A stretch of DNA of 31,164 nt from assembly GCA_046724665.1 (NCBI GenBank), contig JBKOWZ010000297.1:1-31164 (forward strand), read 5' to 3'. Both the position numbers and the translations under genes were made by a program. The stretch comes from Actinocrinis sp046724665. Its GTDB lineage: Bacteria; Actinomycetota; Actinomycetes; Streptomycetales; Catenulisporaceae. Under the pieces are notes generated by a model. It saw nothing but the letters and a program-made list of their open reading frames with translations. It did not search any database and had not been told where the DNA came from. Within the stretch, counting starts at the first letter, position 1. Every line of letters starts with the position of its first letter. Below are positions 6,779-14,600 of the stretch, piece by piece.

Positions 6779-8649
6779 GTGGACCCGGACGCCGCCGGAA
6801 GCCGAATCCGGACGAGGAAGGCAGCAGCGGCCTGCCCGCGCCTCCGGCGCCGCCCGCCGGCTACCCGCAGCAGGCGCCTGCGCAGCCCGAGCAGGGATAC
6901 ACGTACGACTGGGGTCAGTCCTCCGCCGACTGGCGGCAGCCGCCCAACGTGTCGCCGGACATTCAACCCGGCCCGGTCTTCGACGCGTTCTCTCCGACTG
7001 CGCCGCCACAGCCTTCGCCGTATCCGGCGCCCGGCTCGGAGCAGCCGCAGCAGACCGGCTACTACAACCCGGTCGGGTACGGCTTGCAGGATCCGTACTC
7101 GCCCGCGGCTTACGCGCCGTCCTTCCCCCGCCAGACACCCCCACCACCGCCACCACCCGCGCCAACGCCACCCCCACCTCCCTCTTCCCCCTCATCCCCC
7201 TCTTCCGACCTAGGCGGTCTCTTCGAGGACGACCTATTCGACACCGGCACGCCCAAGTCCGCCGCTCCGGCCGCGCCACCTGCACCCGCGACCGCTACGA
7301 ACCCCGTCGTACCGCCCCCGCCCGAGGGTGCACCGCGCCCCCAGGACGGTTACACGGCCGCGGACTTCGCGTTCCTCGAAGAGGCGACCGGACAGGACGT
7401 CAAAGGCTGGCTGACGTTCGTCGAGTCGCGTGCGGAGAGCCGTGCGGATCGGATGCGGCGTTTCCGCGTGCGACTGATAGGCATAGCCGCCGCCGTCGCT
7501 GTCGTGGCCTTAGGCGTCGGCGGCTACGTCCTCTTCAGCGGCGGGTCGGCCGGTAGCGGCGCCCCCACGAAGTCAGTCATCCTGCTCCAAATCAGCGACT
7601 CGACCGGTAACGCCATCGCGGACGCCCTTCTGGTCACCGACCGCTCAGCCACCTCCGGCACCGGCTCGGCGAAGACCGTCACGGGCAGGGGCGCGGCCGT
7701 GCTGATCCCGTCCCAGATGGAGATCAACACCACCGGCTTCGGCCTGCAACCGTTCGGCGGCAAGATGTCCCAGTCCATCCCCGCCGCGGGTAAGGACACC
7801 ATCGCCGACACCTTCGGCGTCAGCATCGACGGTGTCTGGCGGATGGACAAGGTCACCTTCGCCAGCCTGATCGACGAGATCGGCGGGATCAAGCTCACCG
7901 CCAACACCGCAGTCCCGGCCGTCACGGCGACGCCCACCGCCGCGGCGATCCCGACCGGTCCCGGAAAGCTGACCGGCGGCCAGGCGATCGCGTACGGCAC
8001 GTACACGGCGAACGGCGAGGCGCCCGGCGCGCAGAGCGAGCGGTTCGGTCAGGTAGTCGCCGGACTGCTTAACGCACTGCCGGCCGAGCCGGTGGCGATC
8101 ACCTCGTACCTCAACCACCTGGGCATCGTTGACGACCCGTCGCTGCCGGAGAGCAAGCTCAGCCCGATCCTCGCCGCCCTTTCGGCCGAGCAGCAGGCCG
8201 GCGCGTTCACCGCGAAGGTGCTGCCCGTGCGAACGGACGGCTCGAACGGGATGGACGCACAGGCCGCCGGACCGATCGTGAGCAGCGTGCTCGGCGGCGC
8301 ACTGAGCGCGGGCGCGCCCGGCCAGGTGTCCCGGGTCCTGGTCGAAGACGCGACGGGCAGCAGCGGCATCCGTTCGCAGACGGTCCGCGGCGCCGCGCAG
8401 GCGAGGCTGGCGAACAGCGGCTACACGTTCATCGACGGCGCGACGGTCGCGCAGCGTTCGACGAGCGTGGTCGAAGTGGCCTCGGACGGCCACAAGGACG
8501 CCGCGGTGCAGATCGCCAAGACGCTGGGCCTCCAGGAGGGCAGCGTGAAGGTGGTCCCGGGGATGGGAACGTTCGCCGACGTGACCGTGGTCCTCGGCGC
8601 TGACTGGCCGCAGCTCGCCAACGTCCAGCTCCCGCCCGCGGGCGGCTGA
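6775..8649 (+). CDS. LCP-like (LytR-CpsA-Psr) membrane protein with LytR_C domain
   Basis: A 624-residue protein from the GTG at 6775, four bases before the end of nadD and with a GGAGG site 5 nt upstream. Residues 1-195 are a Pro/Gln/Tyr-rich cytoplasmic region that includes near-continuous proline around residues 121-136. One transmembrane helix is at about 234-255 (LIGIAAAVAVVALGVGGYVL). Outside lies an LCP-like domain (about 267-430, with SVILLQISD, VLIPSQMEINTTG and KVTFASLIDEIGGI) and a LytR_C domain near the end (RVLVEDATGSSG to VTVVLGADW). LCP proteins attach teichoic-acid-like or arabinogalactan polymers to peptidoglycan. Here the usual RSDT-like arginine-aspartate motif after the first strand is not obvious (LLVTDRSATSG instead), so enzyme activity is uncertain. 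Homologues occupy this place between nadD and rsfS in streptomycetes. Confidence 0.83.
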   Translation: MSGPGRRRKPNPDEEGSSGLPAPPAPPAGYPQQAPAQPEQGYTYDWGQSSADWRQPPNVSPDIQPGPVFDAFSPTAPPQPSPYPAPGSEQPQQTGYYNPVGYGLQDPYSPAAYAPSFPRQTPPPPPPPAPTPPPPPSSPSSPSSDLGGLFEDDLFDTGTPKSAAPAAPPAPATATNPVVPPPPEGAPRPQDGYTAADFAFLEEATGQDVKGWLTFVESRAESRADRMRRFRVRLIGIAAAVAVVALGVGGYVLFSGGSAGSGAPTKSVILLQISDSTGNAIADALLVTDRSATSGTGSAKTVTGRGAAVLIPSQMEINTTGFGLQPFGGKMSQSIPAAGKDTIADTFGVSIDGVWRMDKVTFASLIDEIGGIKLTANTAVPAVTATPTAAAIPTGPGKLTGGQAIAYGTYTANGEAPGAQSERFGQVVAGLLNALPAEPVAITSYLNHLGIVDDPSLPESKLSPILAALSAEQQAGAFTAKVLPVRTDGSNGMDAQAAGPIVSSVLGGALSAGAPGQVSRVLVEDATGSSGIRSQTVRGAAQARLANSGYTFIDGATVAQRSTSVVEVASDGHKDAAVQIAKTLGLQEGSVKVVPGMGTFADVTVVLGADWPQLANVQLPPAGG

Positions 8650-8745
8650 CCCGGACGTCCTTCGTCCTCGTCGCCTGCCCTCCGTCAGTGCTCCATGAGA
8701 ACCTGGTAGGAGCATGACTCAGCCGACGGGAGAGGTGTGGCCATA

Positions 8746-9186
8746 GTGACAGCGACCGACCGGGCCAAGGAGCTCGCGATTGCGGCAGCGCAGGCGGCGT
8801 CGGACAAGCTCGCCGACGACATCCTGGTGTACGACGTCAGCGAGGTCTTCGTGATCACAGACGTCTTCGTGCTCGCGTCCGCTCCCAACGACCGGCAGGT
8901 CAGGTCCATCGTGGACGCCGTCGAGGAGCGGCTGCTCGAGCTGGGCGCGAAGCCGGCGCGCCGCGAGGGCCAGCAGGAGGGCCGCTGGGTGCTGCTCGAC
9001 TACGTGGACATCGTGGTGCACATCCAGCACGCCGAGGAGCGCACGTTCTACGCCCTCGAGCGGCTGTGGAAGGACTGCCCGATCATCCCGCTGCCCGAGT
9101 CCGTCACCAGCGGCCGCTCCGGAGGCCTCGCGGCCGGTGCGGGTACCGGTGCTGGCGCCGGTGCCGGTGTCGGCGGTGCGCATTGA
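8746..9186 (+). CDS. rsfS: Ribosomal silencing factor RsfS
   Basis: An RsfS/DUF143 protein that binds ribosomal protein uL14 (RplN) and blocks joining of the 50S and 30S subunits in slow growth. The GTG at 8746 (MTATDRAKELAIAAAQAASD) matches known starts and has GGGAGAGG about 10 nt upstream; a GTG at 8737 would add three residues. The family pattern is clear: DDILVYDVSEVFVITDVFVL, then the SAPNDRQVRSIVDAVEERLL helix, and EGRWVLLDYVDIVVHIQ followed by ERTFYALERLWKDCP. After residue 125 comes a Gly/Ala-rich tail (GAGTGAGAGAGVGG) not needed for the fold. Its TGA overlaps the TTG at which the next gene may begin, so the two are translationally coupled. Confidence 0.95.
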   Translation: MTATDRAKELAIAAAQAASDKLADDILVYDVSEVFVITDVFVLASAPNDRQVRSIVDAVEERLLELGAKPARREGQQEGRWVLLDYVDIVVHIQHAEERTFYALERLWKDCPIIPLPESVTSGRSGGLAAGAGTGAGAGAGVGGAH

Positions 9187-9992
9187 CCGAGACCGCCCCT
9201 GGCGCGGATCCCGCGAGCGCGAGCGCCGCCGGTCCGGGTCCGGGTCCGGCCACGGACGCCGCCGTGATCCCGGACCGGGACCTGGACCGTGACAGTGACC
9301 GACAGCGGGACCGTGAAAGGGACCGTGACCGGCACGCGTATCACGCTCCGGGCCGCCGCGTCGTCATATGGCGCCACGGCCAGACCGAGTGGAACGTCGA
9401 GGGGCGCTTCCAGGGCCAGACCGACGTCCCGCTCGATGCGGTCGGCCGTGACCAGGCGCGCCGAGCGGCCCGCCTCCTAGCGGCGCTGCGTCCGCACTCC
9501 ATCGTCTCGTCCGACCTGTCCCGAACCGCCGAGACAGCGCGTGAGCTAAGCGCCCTCACCGGCCTGCCGGTCGAACTCGACGACGGCCTGCGCGAGACGT
9601 ACGCGGGCACCTGGCAAGGCCTGACCGACGACGAGATCAGGAAGAAGTTCCCAGAGGAGTTCGCGGCCTGGAAGCGCGACCACTCGGTCCGCCGCGGCGG
9701 CGGCGAACTGGAGACCGAGGTGGCCGACCGGGTCGTCCCCTCGATCCTGCGCGCCCTCGACGCCGTCCCGCCGCGCGGCACCCTCGTCGTAGTCAGCCAC
9801 GGCGGCTCGTCCCGAGTAGCCATCGGCCGCCTGCTCGACCTCCCCGCGACCCACTGGAGCAGCCTCGGCGGCCTGTCCAACTGCTGCTGGTCGGTCCTAG
9901 GCGAGGCCACCCGCGGCTGGCGCCTGCTCGAACACAACGCCGGATCGCTCCCCGAGCCCGTCATCGGCGACGACGCCTCGGCCGAGTCGTAG
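9183..9992 (+). CDS. Histidine phosphatase family protein (phosphoglycerate-mutase-like)
   Basis: The conserved domain starts at VVIWRHGQTEWN with the phospho-accepting histidine of RHG; the second histidine is in VVVSHGGSSR, and RFQGQTDVPL, SSDLSRTAETA and ETYAGTWQGL are standard family blocks. Annotation as a phosphoglycerate mutase is common, but this group (broad phosphatases of the CobC/GpgP type) is usually not glycolytic; the substrate cannot be told. The start is uncertain. A TTG at 9183 overlaps the rsfS stop by 4 bp and gives 269 residues with an unusual leader, including the Asp/Arg repeat DRDLDRDSDRQRDRERDRDR just before the domain; internal GTGs further down, such as the one in AAVIPD, would shorten the leader. 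In relatives the RHG motif is only about 15 residues from the start, so most of this leader may be untranslated or a local expansion. Confidence 0.85.
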   Translation: MTETAPGADPASASAAGPGPGPATDAAVIPDRDLDRDSDRQRDRERDRDRHAYHAPGRRVVIWRHGQTEWNVEGRFQGQTDVPLDAVGRDQARRAARLLAALRPHSIVSSDLSRTAETARELSALTGLPVELDDGLRETYAGTWQGLTDDEIRKKFPEEFAAWKRDHSVRRGGGELETEVADRVVPSILRALDAVPPRGTLVVVSHGGSSRVAIGRLLDLPATHWSSLGGLSNCCWSVLGEATRGWRLLEHNAGSLPEPVIGDDASAES

Positions 9993-10104
9993 CCCGCCGC
10001 CCACCGCCTTACCCGAACCGCCGCCCAGCCGCCGCCCGGGCGCGGAGCGTGGACCTGGCCGCGTGACCGCGAACAACGATTTCGCGTTTCACAGCGTGTT
10101 TGGC

Positions 10105-10110
10105 TAATAT
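10105..10110 (+). promoter_or_regulatory. Candidate -10 box for tRNA-Ala
   Basis: TAATAT lies 40 bp before the mature tRNA 5' end. TTCGCG at 10081-10086, 18 bp further up, is a weak -35 candidate. A small GGCGGGGCCCGCC hairpin follows between this box and the tRNA. Confidence 0.4.
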
Positions 10111-10150
10111 GGCGGGGCCCGCCCAGGAGCAGGTCGGACGGGTCAAGTCA

Positions 10151-10223
10151 GGGGCCATAGCTCAGCTGGTAGAGCATCTGTCTGGCAGACAGAAGGTCAG
10201 GGGTTCAAGTCCCCTTGGCTCCA
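10151..10223 (+). tRNA. tRNA-Ala, anticodon GGC
   Basis: A 73-nt cloverleaf. The acceptor strand GGGGCCA pairs with TGGCTCC at 10216-10222 (one G-T pair), followed by discriminator A; CCA is not encoded. The D arm contains AGCTCAGCTGGTAGAGC, the anticodon stem is TCTGT/ACAGA around the 7-nt loop CTGGCAG, giving anticodon GGC, and the T arm is AGGGGTTCAAGTCCCCT with the usual GTTCAA loop. It reads GCC/GCU codons. It follows the histidine phosphatase gene, as in Streptomyces, and its 3' end is overlapped by an integrase remnant on the opposite strand, which marks it as a likely insertion site. Confidence 0.97.
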
Positions 10224-10481
10224 CTTATCTTGACCAGGGCGTTCTTCCTTCGGGAAGAGCGCTCGTTCTGCTTTTCGGTGTCTGATGCTAACGGCGCTGC
10301 CCTCTGTCCGTCGGCTGATGGGAAGCGGTACGAGTGCGACTGTTGCCTCGGCTGCGGCATTCGCGAGTTCGGGCAGCACCGAGGTGTAGATGTCGCCGGT
10401 GATCCTGGTGGATGCGTGCCGCAGCATGGCCGAGACCACCTTCATGTGCATTGATCCCCCGCGCAGACGCCGATGGCTCAC
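10197..10481 (-). pseudogene. Truncated tyrosine integrase, C-terminal catalytic fragment ending in tRNA-Ala
   Basis: The frame reads GGSMHMKVVSAMLRHASTR and then ITGDIYTSVLPELANAAAEA. This is the C-terminus of a tyrosine recombinase: the LRHAST histidine and the nucleophile tyrosine of GDIYTSV are kept, but the rest of the catalytic domain and the N-terminal arm are absent, and a TGA directly precedes the frame, so it cannot be functional. The last codons run through the T arm of tRNA-Ala (ending WSQGDLNP), which is typical when an integrative element with its int gene beside attP has inserted at a tRNA 3' end. The helix before MKVVS differs from the usual LAGGVD, consistent with decay or fusion at the deletion point. 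Actinomycete integrative elements of the pSAM2 type have this integrase class. Confidence 0.75.
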
Positions 10482-10604
10482 TCAAAGTCGCTCGTGGCCG
10501 TGGACTCCACGACTGACCGCTGCGGATCTGTCAGGCCAACGCGGCGCAGGCGGGCATCGTCTGCACGCAACGTCTCCAGTAGGCGAGTCGCCGGTGTATG
10601 AAGC

Positions 10605-11126
10605 CTATTGCTCCCTTGTGAGCCAGCCGGCCTTTTCGACGACCTCTTGGGCCGCGTCCTGCTCCGATCGTTGATGCGTGGAGACGAGGAAGTCCCGGAT
10701 CCTGACGAGATCGTCGCGCGCATGGTAAACATCGACCCAGCCGCGCAGGCTCCGCTGCCAGAACTCGTTTGGCTCGCGCGCTGTCACCCGGTCCTTGAGG
10801 ACGGCTTGTGGCGCGGTCAGCTCGCACACGGCGAGATTCGCGCCGGGCAGGGCATTGCGCAGGAGCACCAGTTCCTCCTCGTCTGCGATGACGCTCGGCA
10901 GGATGAGCCTCAGCCCCGGGATCGCCGCATAGCGGGGCCAGAGGACCATGAGGTTCTCGCGCGCGAAGGAACGGCCTTGATAGGGATGCACCAGCGAGAT
11001 CTCATCCAGGTCGATCACCCCGTGGGCCAGATCGGCCTCCCGCAGGATCTCGGAGACGGCCCGCGCCAGGGTCGTCTTTCCGGCGCCCGGCGAACCGTGC
11101 AGTACGAGTACATCGACGTCCTTCAC
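10605..11126 (-). CDS. P-loop NTPase, small-molecule kinase-like
   Basis: A 173-residue protein with a GTG start (MKDVDVLVLHGSPGAGKTTL). The Walker A motif GSPGAGKTT is at residues 11-19, followed by the helix LARAVSEILREADLAHGVID. IDLDEISLVHPYQGRSF probably carries a Walker-B-like acidic residue and the substrate lid. The middle (LRLILPSVIADEEELVLLR, then LAVCELTAPQAVLKDRVTAR) resembles the gluconate/adenylylsulfate/chloramphenicol kinase-like group of small P-loop kinases. The substrate cannot be inferred. The ribosome site is weak. It stands alone after the integrase remnant, 123 bp away, so it may be cargo of the inserted element. The frame has normal GC-rich third positions and appears intact. 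Confidence 0.75.
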   Translation of the reverse strand: MKDVDVLVLHGSPGAGKTTLARAVSEILREADLAHGVIDLDEISLVHPYQGRSFARENLMVLWPRYAAIPGLRLILPSVIADEEELVLLRNALPGANLAVCELTAPQAVLKDRVTAREPNEFWQRSLRGWVDVYHARDDLVRIRDFLVSTHQRSEQDAAQEVVEKAGWLTREQ

Positions 11127-12196
11127 GAGCGGAACCTAGCGGCGGGAATCGGGGCGCTCAATCAGTTTTCGGCCGTCTGGTTCGAACATCCTGCGGCCGT
11201 GCGACAGGCCGCCGCCCAGCGGCGCACCGAGAAGCTGCTTATCAACGCCACTTTGAAGGCACGAGCGAGCCAGATCGCCAGGAGAAGGCCTGCGGACTCA
11301 CGCAGCCCCCAAGCATGCCGACGCTGACAACCACAGCAACGCACCCATCCGATACAGGGAGCGCTTGGTGAACACGGAGCGTTTTCGCTGGAGCCGAGGT
11401 CAGGCGCGGCCCGTCATCCTTGGTTCGGAGGTCGACCTTGCGGGAGTGCGCGCCACGGTCCAGATAGCTTCAGGCCTTGCTGGTACCGGCAGATGTCCCG
11501 CAATCGACGCGCTATCGCCGTACTACGCGGGATCTACCAACTTGCCGGCTGGAACCACGCACCGGGCTGCAACGTTCGGGAGACGCTCCTGCGGCCCGTA
11601 GCGTTGCGGCGACTGGCAGATTCCCGCACTCGTCACACGGGACGTGACAAGCGCCTTCGCCTGGAGGTCATGCGATCCATCGGCATCGCCGACCGGCCAG
11701 TCCGGCCAACGCAGCGTACCGCCAGCGCGGCCGACCAGGATTGCAGAGGTGACGATGCCCTCTGCCTTTGCGATGTGTGCTTGCTCGCTTCATTCCATTA
11801 CGGGTTTGGCCACGTGCCCAGCCTGGACCGGCGCCGTCGGGGTCGGTCACCTTCGCGCGGCGTTCGGCGACAAAGCCTTGTCGAACATCGACGGTTTCGT
11901 CGAGCCGAATTGTAAGAGGGCTAACTTTGGCGCCTTTCGCTGCGGTGTCGCGGATCGGACACCCCGCGGCGAAGACCGCGCGTCCTTCAGTAGGGCGTCT
12001 GCGTCGGTGGGTGTCTACCGGCGGCGGCAGTGCTTGGTTCAGGTGCACTCGTCGTAGAGATCGGTATCAGTGAACTTTTTTCAACCTGATGGCGTGATGA
12101 TGAGGGTCTGTGTAGTCGGTCGGGGTTGCTCGCGGTGTGCCTCGGTTTGGTGATGGTTTGGTCGTGTGGTGGGGGTCGGTCGCGGGCTTGCCCCGG
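11127..12196 (+). other. 1.07-kb stretch without a convincing intact gene
   Basis: No frame has a plausible start, ribosome site and conserved protein. One trace of coding is on the minus strand between about 12060 and 11847: GRAVFAAG and IRDTAAK in one frame, then APKLALLQFGSTKPSMFDKA in the next, ending at a stop. The order resembles a decayed DUF397 domain (VRD followed by a PxLxF strand and a short helix), but the usual tryptophan is missing, so this is weak. A T-run (ACTTTTTTC) lies at about 12073-12081. Confidence 0.35.
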
Positions 12197-13000
12197 TTAG
12201 GTTGTGGTGTCGCGGTTGGGGCGAGGTGTGTCGGGGTTGGGTTGTCTGCGCCGTGCGATGAGCGCGTAGGTGTTCGGTAGCCGTCCTGCCCAGGCGGCCG
12301 CTGCGTGGCCGTCTTCCGGGTACCAGAAGGGCTCGGGGTACTCGGCCACGTACTGTAGTTCCAGGTCGGTGGAGAGCACCGCGTTGATGACCTCTGCCAG
12401 GGTGGTCTGGTACTCCACGGCTCCGTGCGCGGGGTAGGTGTCGTTGACGTGTGAGCGTTCGAAGTAGCCGCGGTCGGGTCGGATCCGGGGCTCGTCCTCG
12501 TCCCAGGTCCACAGGGGCACCGCCGGATGGGCTTCGTAGACGAACAGGTGCCCTCCGGGTCGCAGCAGGCGGGCGACGTCGGCAGCCCAGGCCCGCAGGT
12601 CCGGCAGCCAGATCAACGCTCCCTTGCCCGTGTAGACCAGGTCCGCGCACGCGTCGCGCAGCGGTGCGCCCGGCAGCTGCGCGACCACGTAGCGGCAGGG
12701 CGCCCCCAACTCGTCGGCGCGCCGTTGCGCCGCGCTCGCCGCGACCTGGCTGAAGTCCACTGCGACGAGCGAGCGCGCGCCGGAGTCGATCAGCGCGATG
12801 TCGTCCAGGCCGTGGCCGCTTTGCAGATGCACCACCGCCGGCGAGTGCGCCAGGATGGGGCGCAGCAGGTCCAGCTCGTGGGCGGACAGGGAACACTCGT
12901 TCCTGGCCCGGTCCAGATGCTCCTGGTATTCGTCGACGTGCTTCCGCGACGCCGCCTCCCACGCGCTCCGGTTCCGGTCGCGCTGGCCGTCGAGCGTCAT
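12197..13000 (-). CDS. Class I SAM-dependent methyltransferase
   Basis: A 267-residue protein from the ATG at 13000 (MTLDGQRDRNRSAWEAASRK), which has a GAGGGTAGG site just upstream; a start 19 codons earlier is open but adds a non-conserved leader. Motif I is VVHLQSGHGLDD (residues 56-67), a variant of the glycine-rich SAM loop, and the acidic residue binding the ribose is D82 in LVAVDFSQVAA. Motif III appears as ADLVYTGKGALIWLPDLRAW, followed by VARLLRPGGHLFVYEAHP. The C-terminal region (NTYPAHG-like and YPEPFWYPED) suits a small-molecule methyltransferase. The last 15 residues are Asn/Pro/Thr-rich. The substrate is unknown. It lies 67 bp downstream of the XRE regulator gene on the same strand, so the two may be co-transcribed. 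Confidence 0.85.
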   Translation of the reverse strand: MTLDGQRDRNRSAWEAASRKHVDEYQEHLDRARNECSLSAHELDLLRPILAHSPAVVHLQSGHGLDDIALIDSGARSLVAVDFSQVAASAAQRRADELGAPCRYVVAQLPGAPLRDACADLVYTGKGALIWLPDLRAWAADVARLLRPGGHLFVYEAHPAVPLWTWDEDEPRIRPDRGYFERSHVNDTYPAHGAVEYQTTLAEVINAVLSTDLELQYVAEYPEPFWYPEDGHAAAAWAGRLPNTYALIARRRQPNPDTPRPNRDTTT

Positions 13001-13067
13001 GCGCCTACCCTCTCGCCCCGCCGTGACCATGTCCACGCGATTTCCCGCAACGGCCATCCACGCATCG

Positions 13068-13955
13068 TCACGCGCGGCGTGCCGACGGTCTCCTCGTGGG
13101 CTCTTGTCCGGTCGTGGCGGACCAGCTGGCGAGCAGCTTCAGGCCGTCCTCAGCGGCGGTTTCGGGGGGCGCGCTGTAGACGACCACGCTCAGGCCGCTT
13201 TCGTCCGGCAGGCTCATGGTCTCCTGATCGAGTTCCAGGTCGCCGACGAGCGGATGGTTGAGGCGTTTGGTGCTCTCGCGGAAGACATGCACGTCGTGAG
13301 ACCCCCACAGCATGCGGAAGGTGTCGCTGCGGGTGGACAGTTCACCGATCAGGTTCGACAGTTCCCGGTCGTAGGGACTCTTCCCCGCCTCGACGCGCAG
13401 CGCGCCCACGGCGAAGCGGGTCATGCGCTCCCAGTCGGTGTAGAACCGCTTGGCTGCTGGATTGAGAAACGCGAACCGGGCGACGTTCGCCCCGCAGGTC
13501 GGGTCGGCGTACATCTCCGAGTACAGAGCCCGGCCCAGTGGGTTGGCGGCCAGCGTGTCGAGGCGGTTGTTCATCACGTATGCCGGCATCCCCGGCATCC
13601 CTTCGACGATCCGCGCCACGCTCGGCCTCACCGTCGGCTGGACCTCCCGCTGCTGTGCCCGCGCCCCCGGCGCCGGCCCGGCAGCGCGGGCGAGATCGTA
13701 CAGGTATATGCGCTCGGTGCCATCCAGCCGCAGGGCGCGTGCAAGGGCGTCCAGCACACCGTCGGAGACCCCTTGGAGGTTGCCGCGCTCCAGGCGCGTG
13801 TAGTACTCGACGCTCACCCCGGCGAGCGTGGCGACCTCTCCCCGGCGCAGTCCGGGCACCCGCCGCTGACCGTAAGTCGGCAGACCTGCCTGCTCGGGGG
13901 TGATCCTGTCGCGTCGGGAGCGGAGGAAAGCGCTGACTGCGTCCCGGTTGTCCAT
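13068..13955 (-). CDS. XRE-family regulator with MmyB-like ligand-binding domain
   Basis: A 295-residue protein. The N-terminal helix-turn-helix spans about residues 5-75 and contains VPGLRRGEVATLAGVSVEYY followed by TRLERGN, a strongly conserved signature of the actinobacterial XRE/MmyB group. The C-terminal half (from about 105) has the MmyB ligand-binding pattern: YVMNNRLDTLAANPLGRALY, then ANVARFAFLNPAAKRFYTDW, and FRMLWGSHDVH further on. These domains bind a fatty-acid-like or other hydrophobic ligand in the one known structure. Such regulators often repress a divergently transcribed oxidoreductase or SnoaL-like gene. Here the divergent gene at 14153 is SnoaL/NTF2-like, which fits. The start ATG at 13955 (MDNRDAVSAFLRSRRDRITP) matches family starts. 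Confidence 0.92.
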   Translation of the reverse strand: MDNRDAVSAFLRSRRDRITPEQAGLPTYGQRRVPGLRRGEVATLAGVSVEYYTRLERGNLQGVSDGVLDALARALRLDGTERIYLYDLARAAGPAPGARAQQREVQPTVRPSVARIVEGMPGMPAYVMNNRLDTLAANPLGRALYSEMYADPTCGANVARFAFLNPAAKRFYTDWERMTRFAVGALRVEAGKSPYDRELSNLIGELSTRSDTFRMLWGSHDVHVFRESTKRLNHPLVGDLELDQETMSLPDESGLSVVVYSAPPETAAEDGLKLLASWSATTGQEPTRRPSARRA

Positions 13956-14152
13956 GACGACAGGGTAGGCAGGCCACGCGCGCGGTGGGGGACCCTGCCA
14001 GTACCCCTCACAGCAGAAACTCCTCCGTCACGACCTTCTGCCGTTGCATGGTGCGTGCCCCGATCCTGTGGGGCCCGACCGGTGCGAGGACACATGTGCC
14101 CCCGGGCCGGCCGACCTTTCCAGTACCGGAACGAAACTGAAGGGCACGCAAG
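13956..14152. promoter_or_regulatory. Divergent promoter/operator region between the XRE regulator and SnoaL-like genes
   Basis: This 197-bp gap must drive both genes. The octamer CCAGTACC occurs twice in the same orientation, at 13998-14005 (in CCTGCCAGTACCCC) and 14120-14127 (in TTTCCAGTACCGG), each near one gene start. These are candidate binding sites for the regulator. GAAGGG at 14139-14144 is the ribosome site of the rightward gene. Confidence 0.45.
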
Positions 14153-14587
14153 ATGAGCAACCAGATGAAGACGCTGGCGCAGAGCCCCGCGCAGGTCGTG
14201 CGCGAGCTGTATGACGCGCTGAGCAAGGGCGACGTGCCGGGTGTCCTGGCCAGGCTCGCTCCCGAGGTGATCATCGACGAGCCGATCCAGCTCCCCTACG
14301 GCGGCGTGCACCGGGGCCGCGAGGTGTTCGTGCAGTCGATCCTGGGCGCGATGATGGGCTACGCCAACGTCGCCATCACCAGTGCCGAGGTGTTCGAAGG
14401 CCCGGCCGGCGTCATCGGAACGCTCACCGGAACGCTCACGGCCCACTCCACCGATGAGGAGTTCCCGCTGACCATGGTCGAGATCCATCAGGTCGAGGAC
14501 GGCACGGTGTGCAAGATCGACGTCTACACCAAGAACCCCCACGAACTCGCCGCGTTCTACGCGCGCGCCGAGGCGGGCACCCGCTGA
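14153..14587 (+). CDS. SnoaL-like / NTF2-fold protein
   Basis: A 144-residue protein from the ATG at 14153, 8 nt after GAAGGG. The pattern AQVVRELYDALSKGDVPGVL, LAPEVIIDEP, GGVHRGREVFVQSI, and VEIHQVEDGTVCKIDVYTKN, ending in ELAAFYAR, is that of the ketosteroid-isomerase-like/SnoaL (NTF2-like) fold: an N-terminal helix pair, then a curved sheet with the conserved W/Y-x-D region replaced by IDVYTKN. Members range from isomerases and hydrolases to non-catalytic ligand binders; no catalytic dyad can be assigned with certainty. Its divergent position beside an MmyB-type regulator suggests that it is the regulator's target. The start and length fit the family. Confidence 0.85.
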   Translation: MSNQMKTLAQSPAQVVRELYDALSKGDVPGVLARLAPEVIIDEPIQLPYGGVHRGREVFVQSILGAMMGYANVAITSAEVFEGPAGVIGTLTGTLTAHSTDEEFPLTMVEIHQVEDGTVCKIDVYTKNPHELAAFYARAEAGTR

Positions 14588-14600
14588 CGACGGCACCTCG

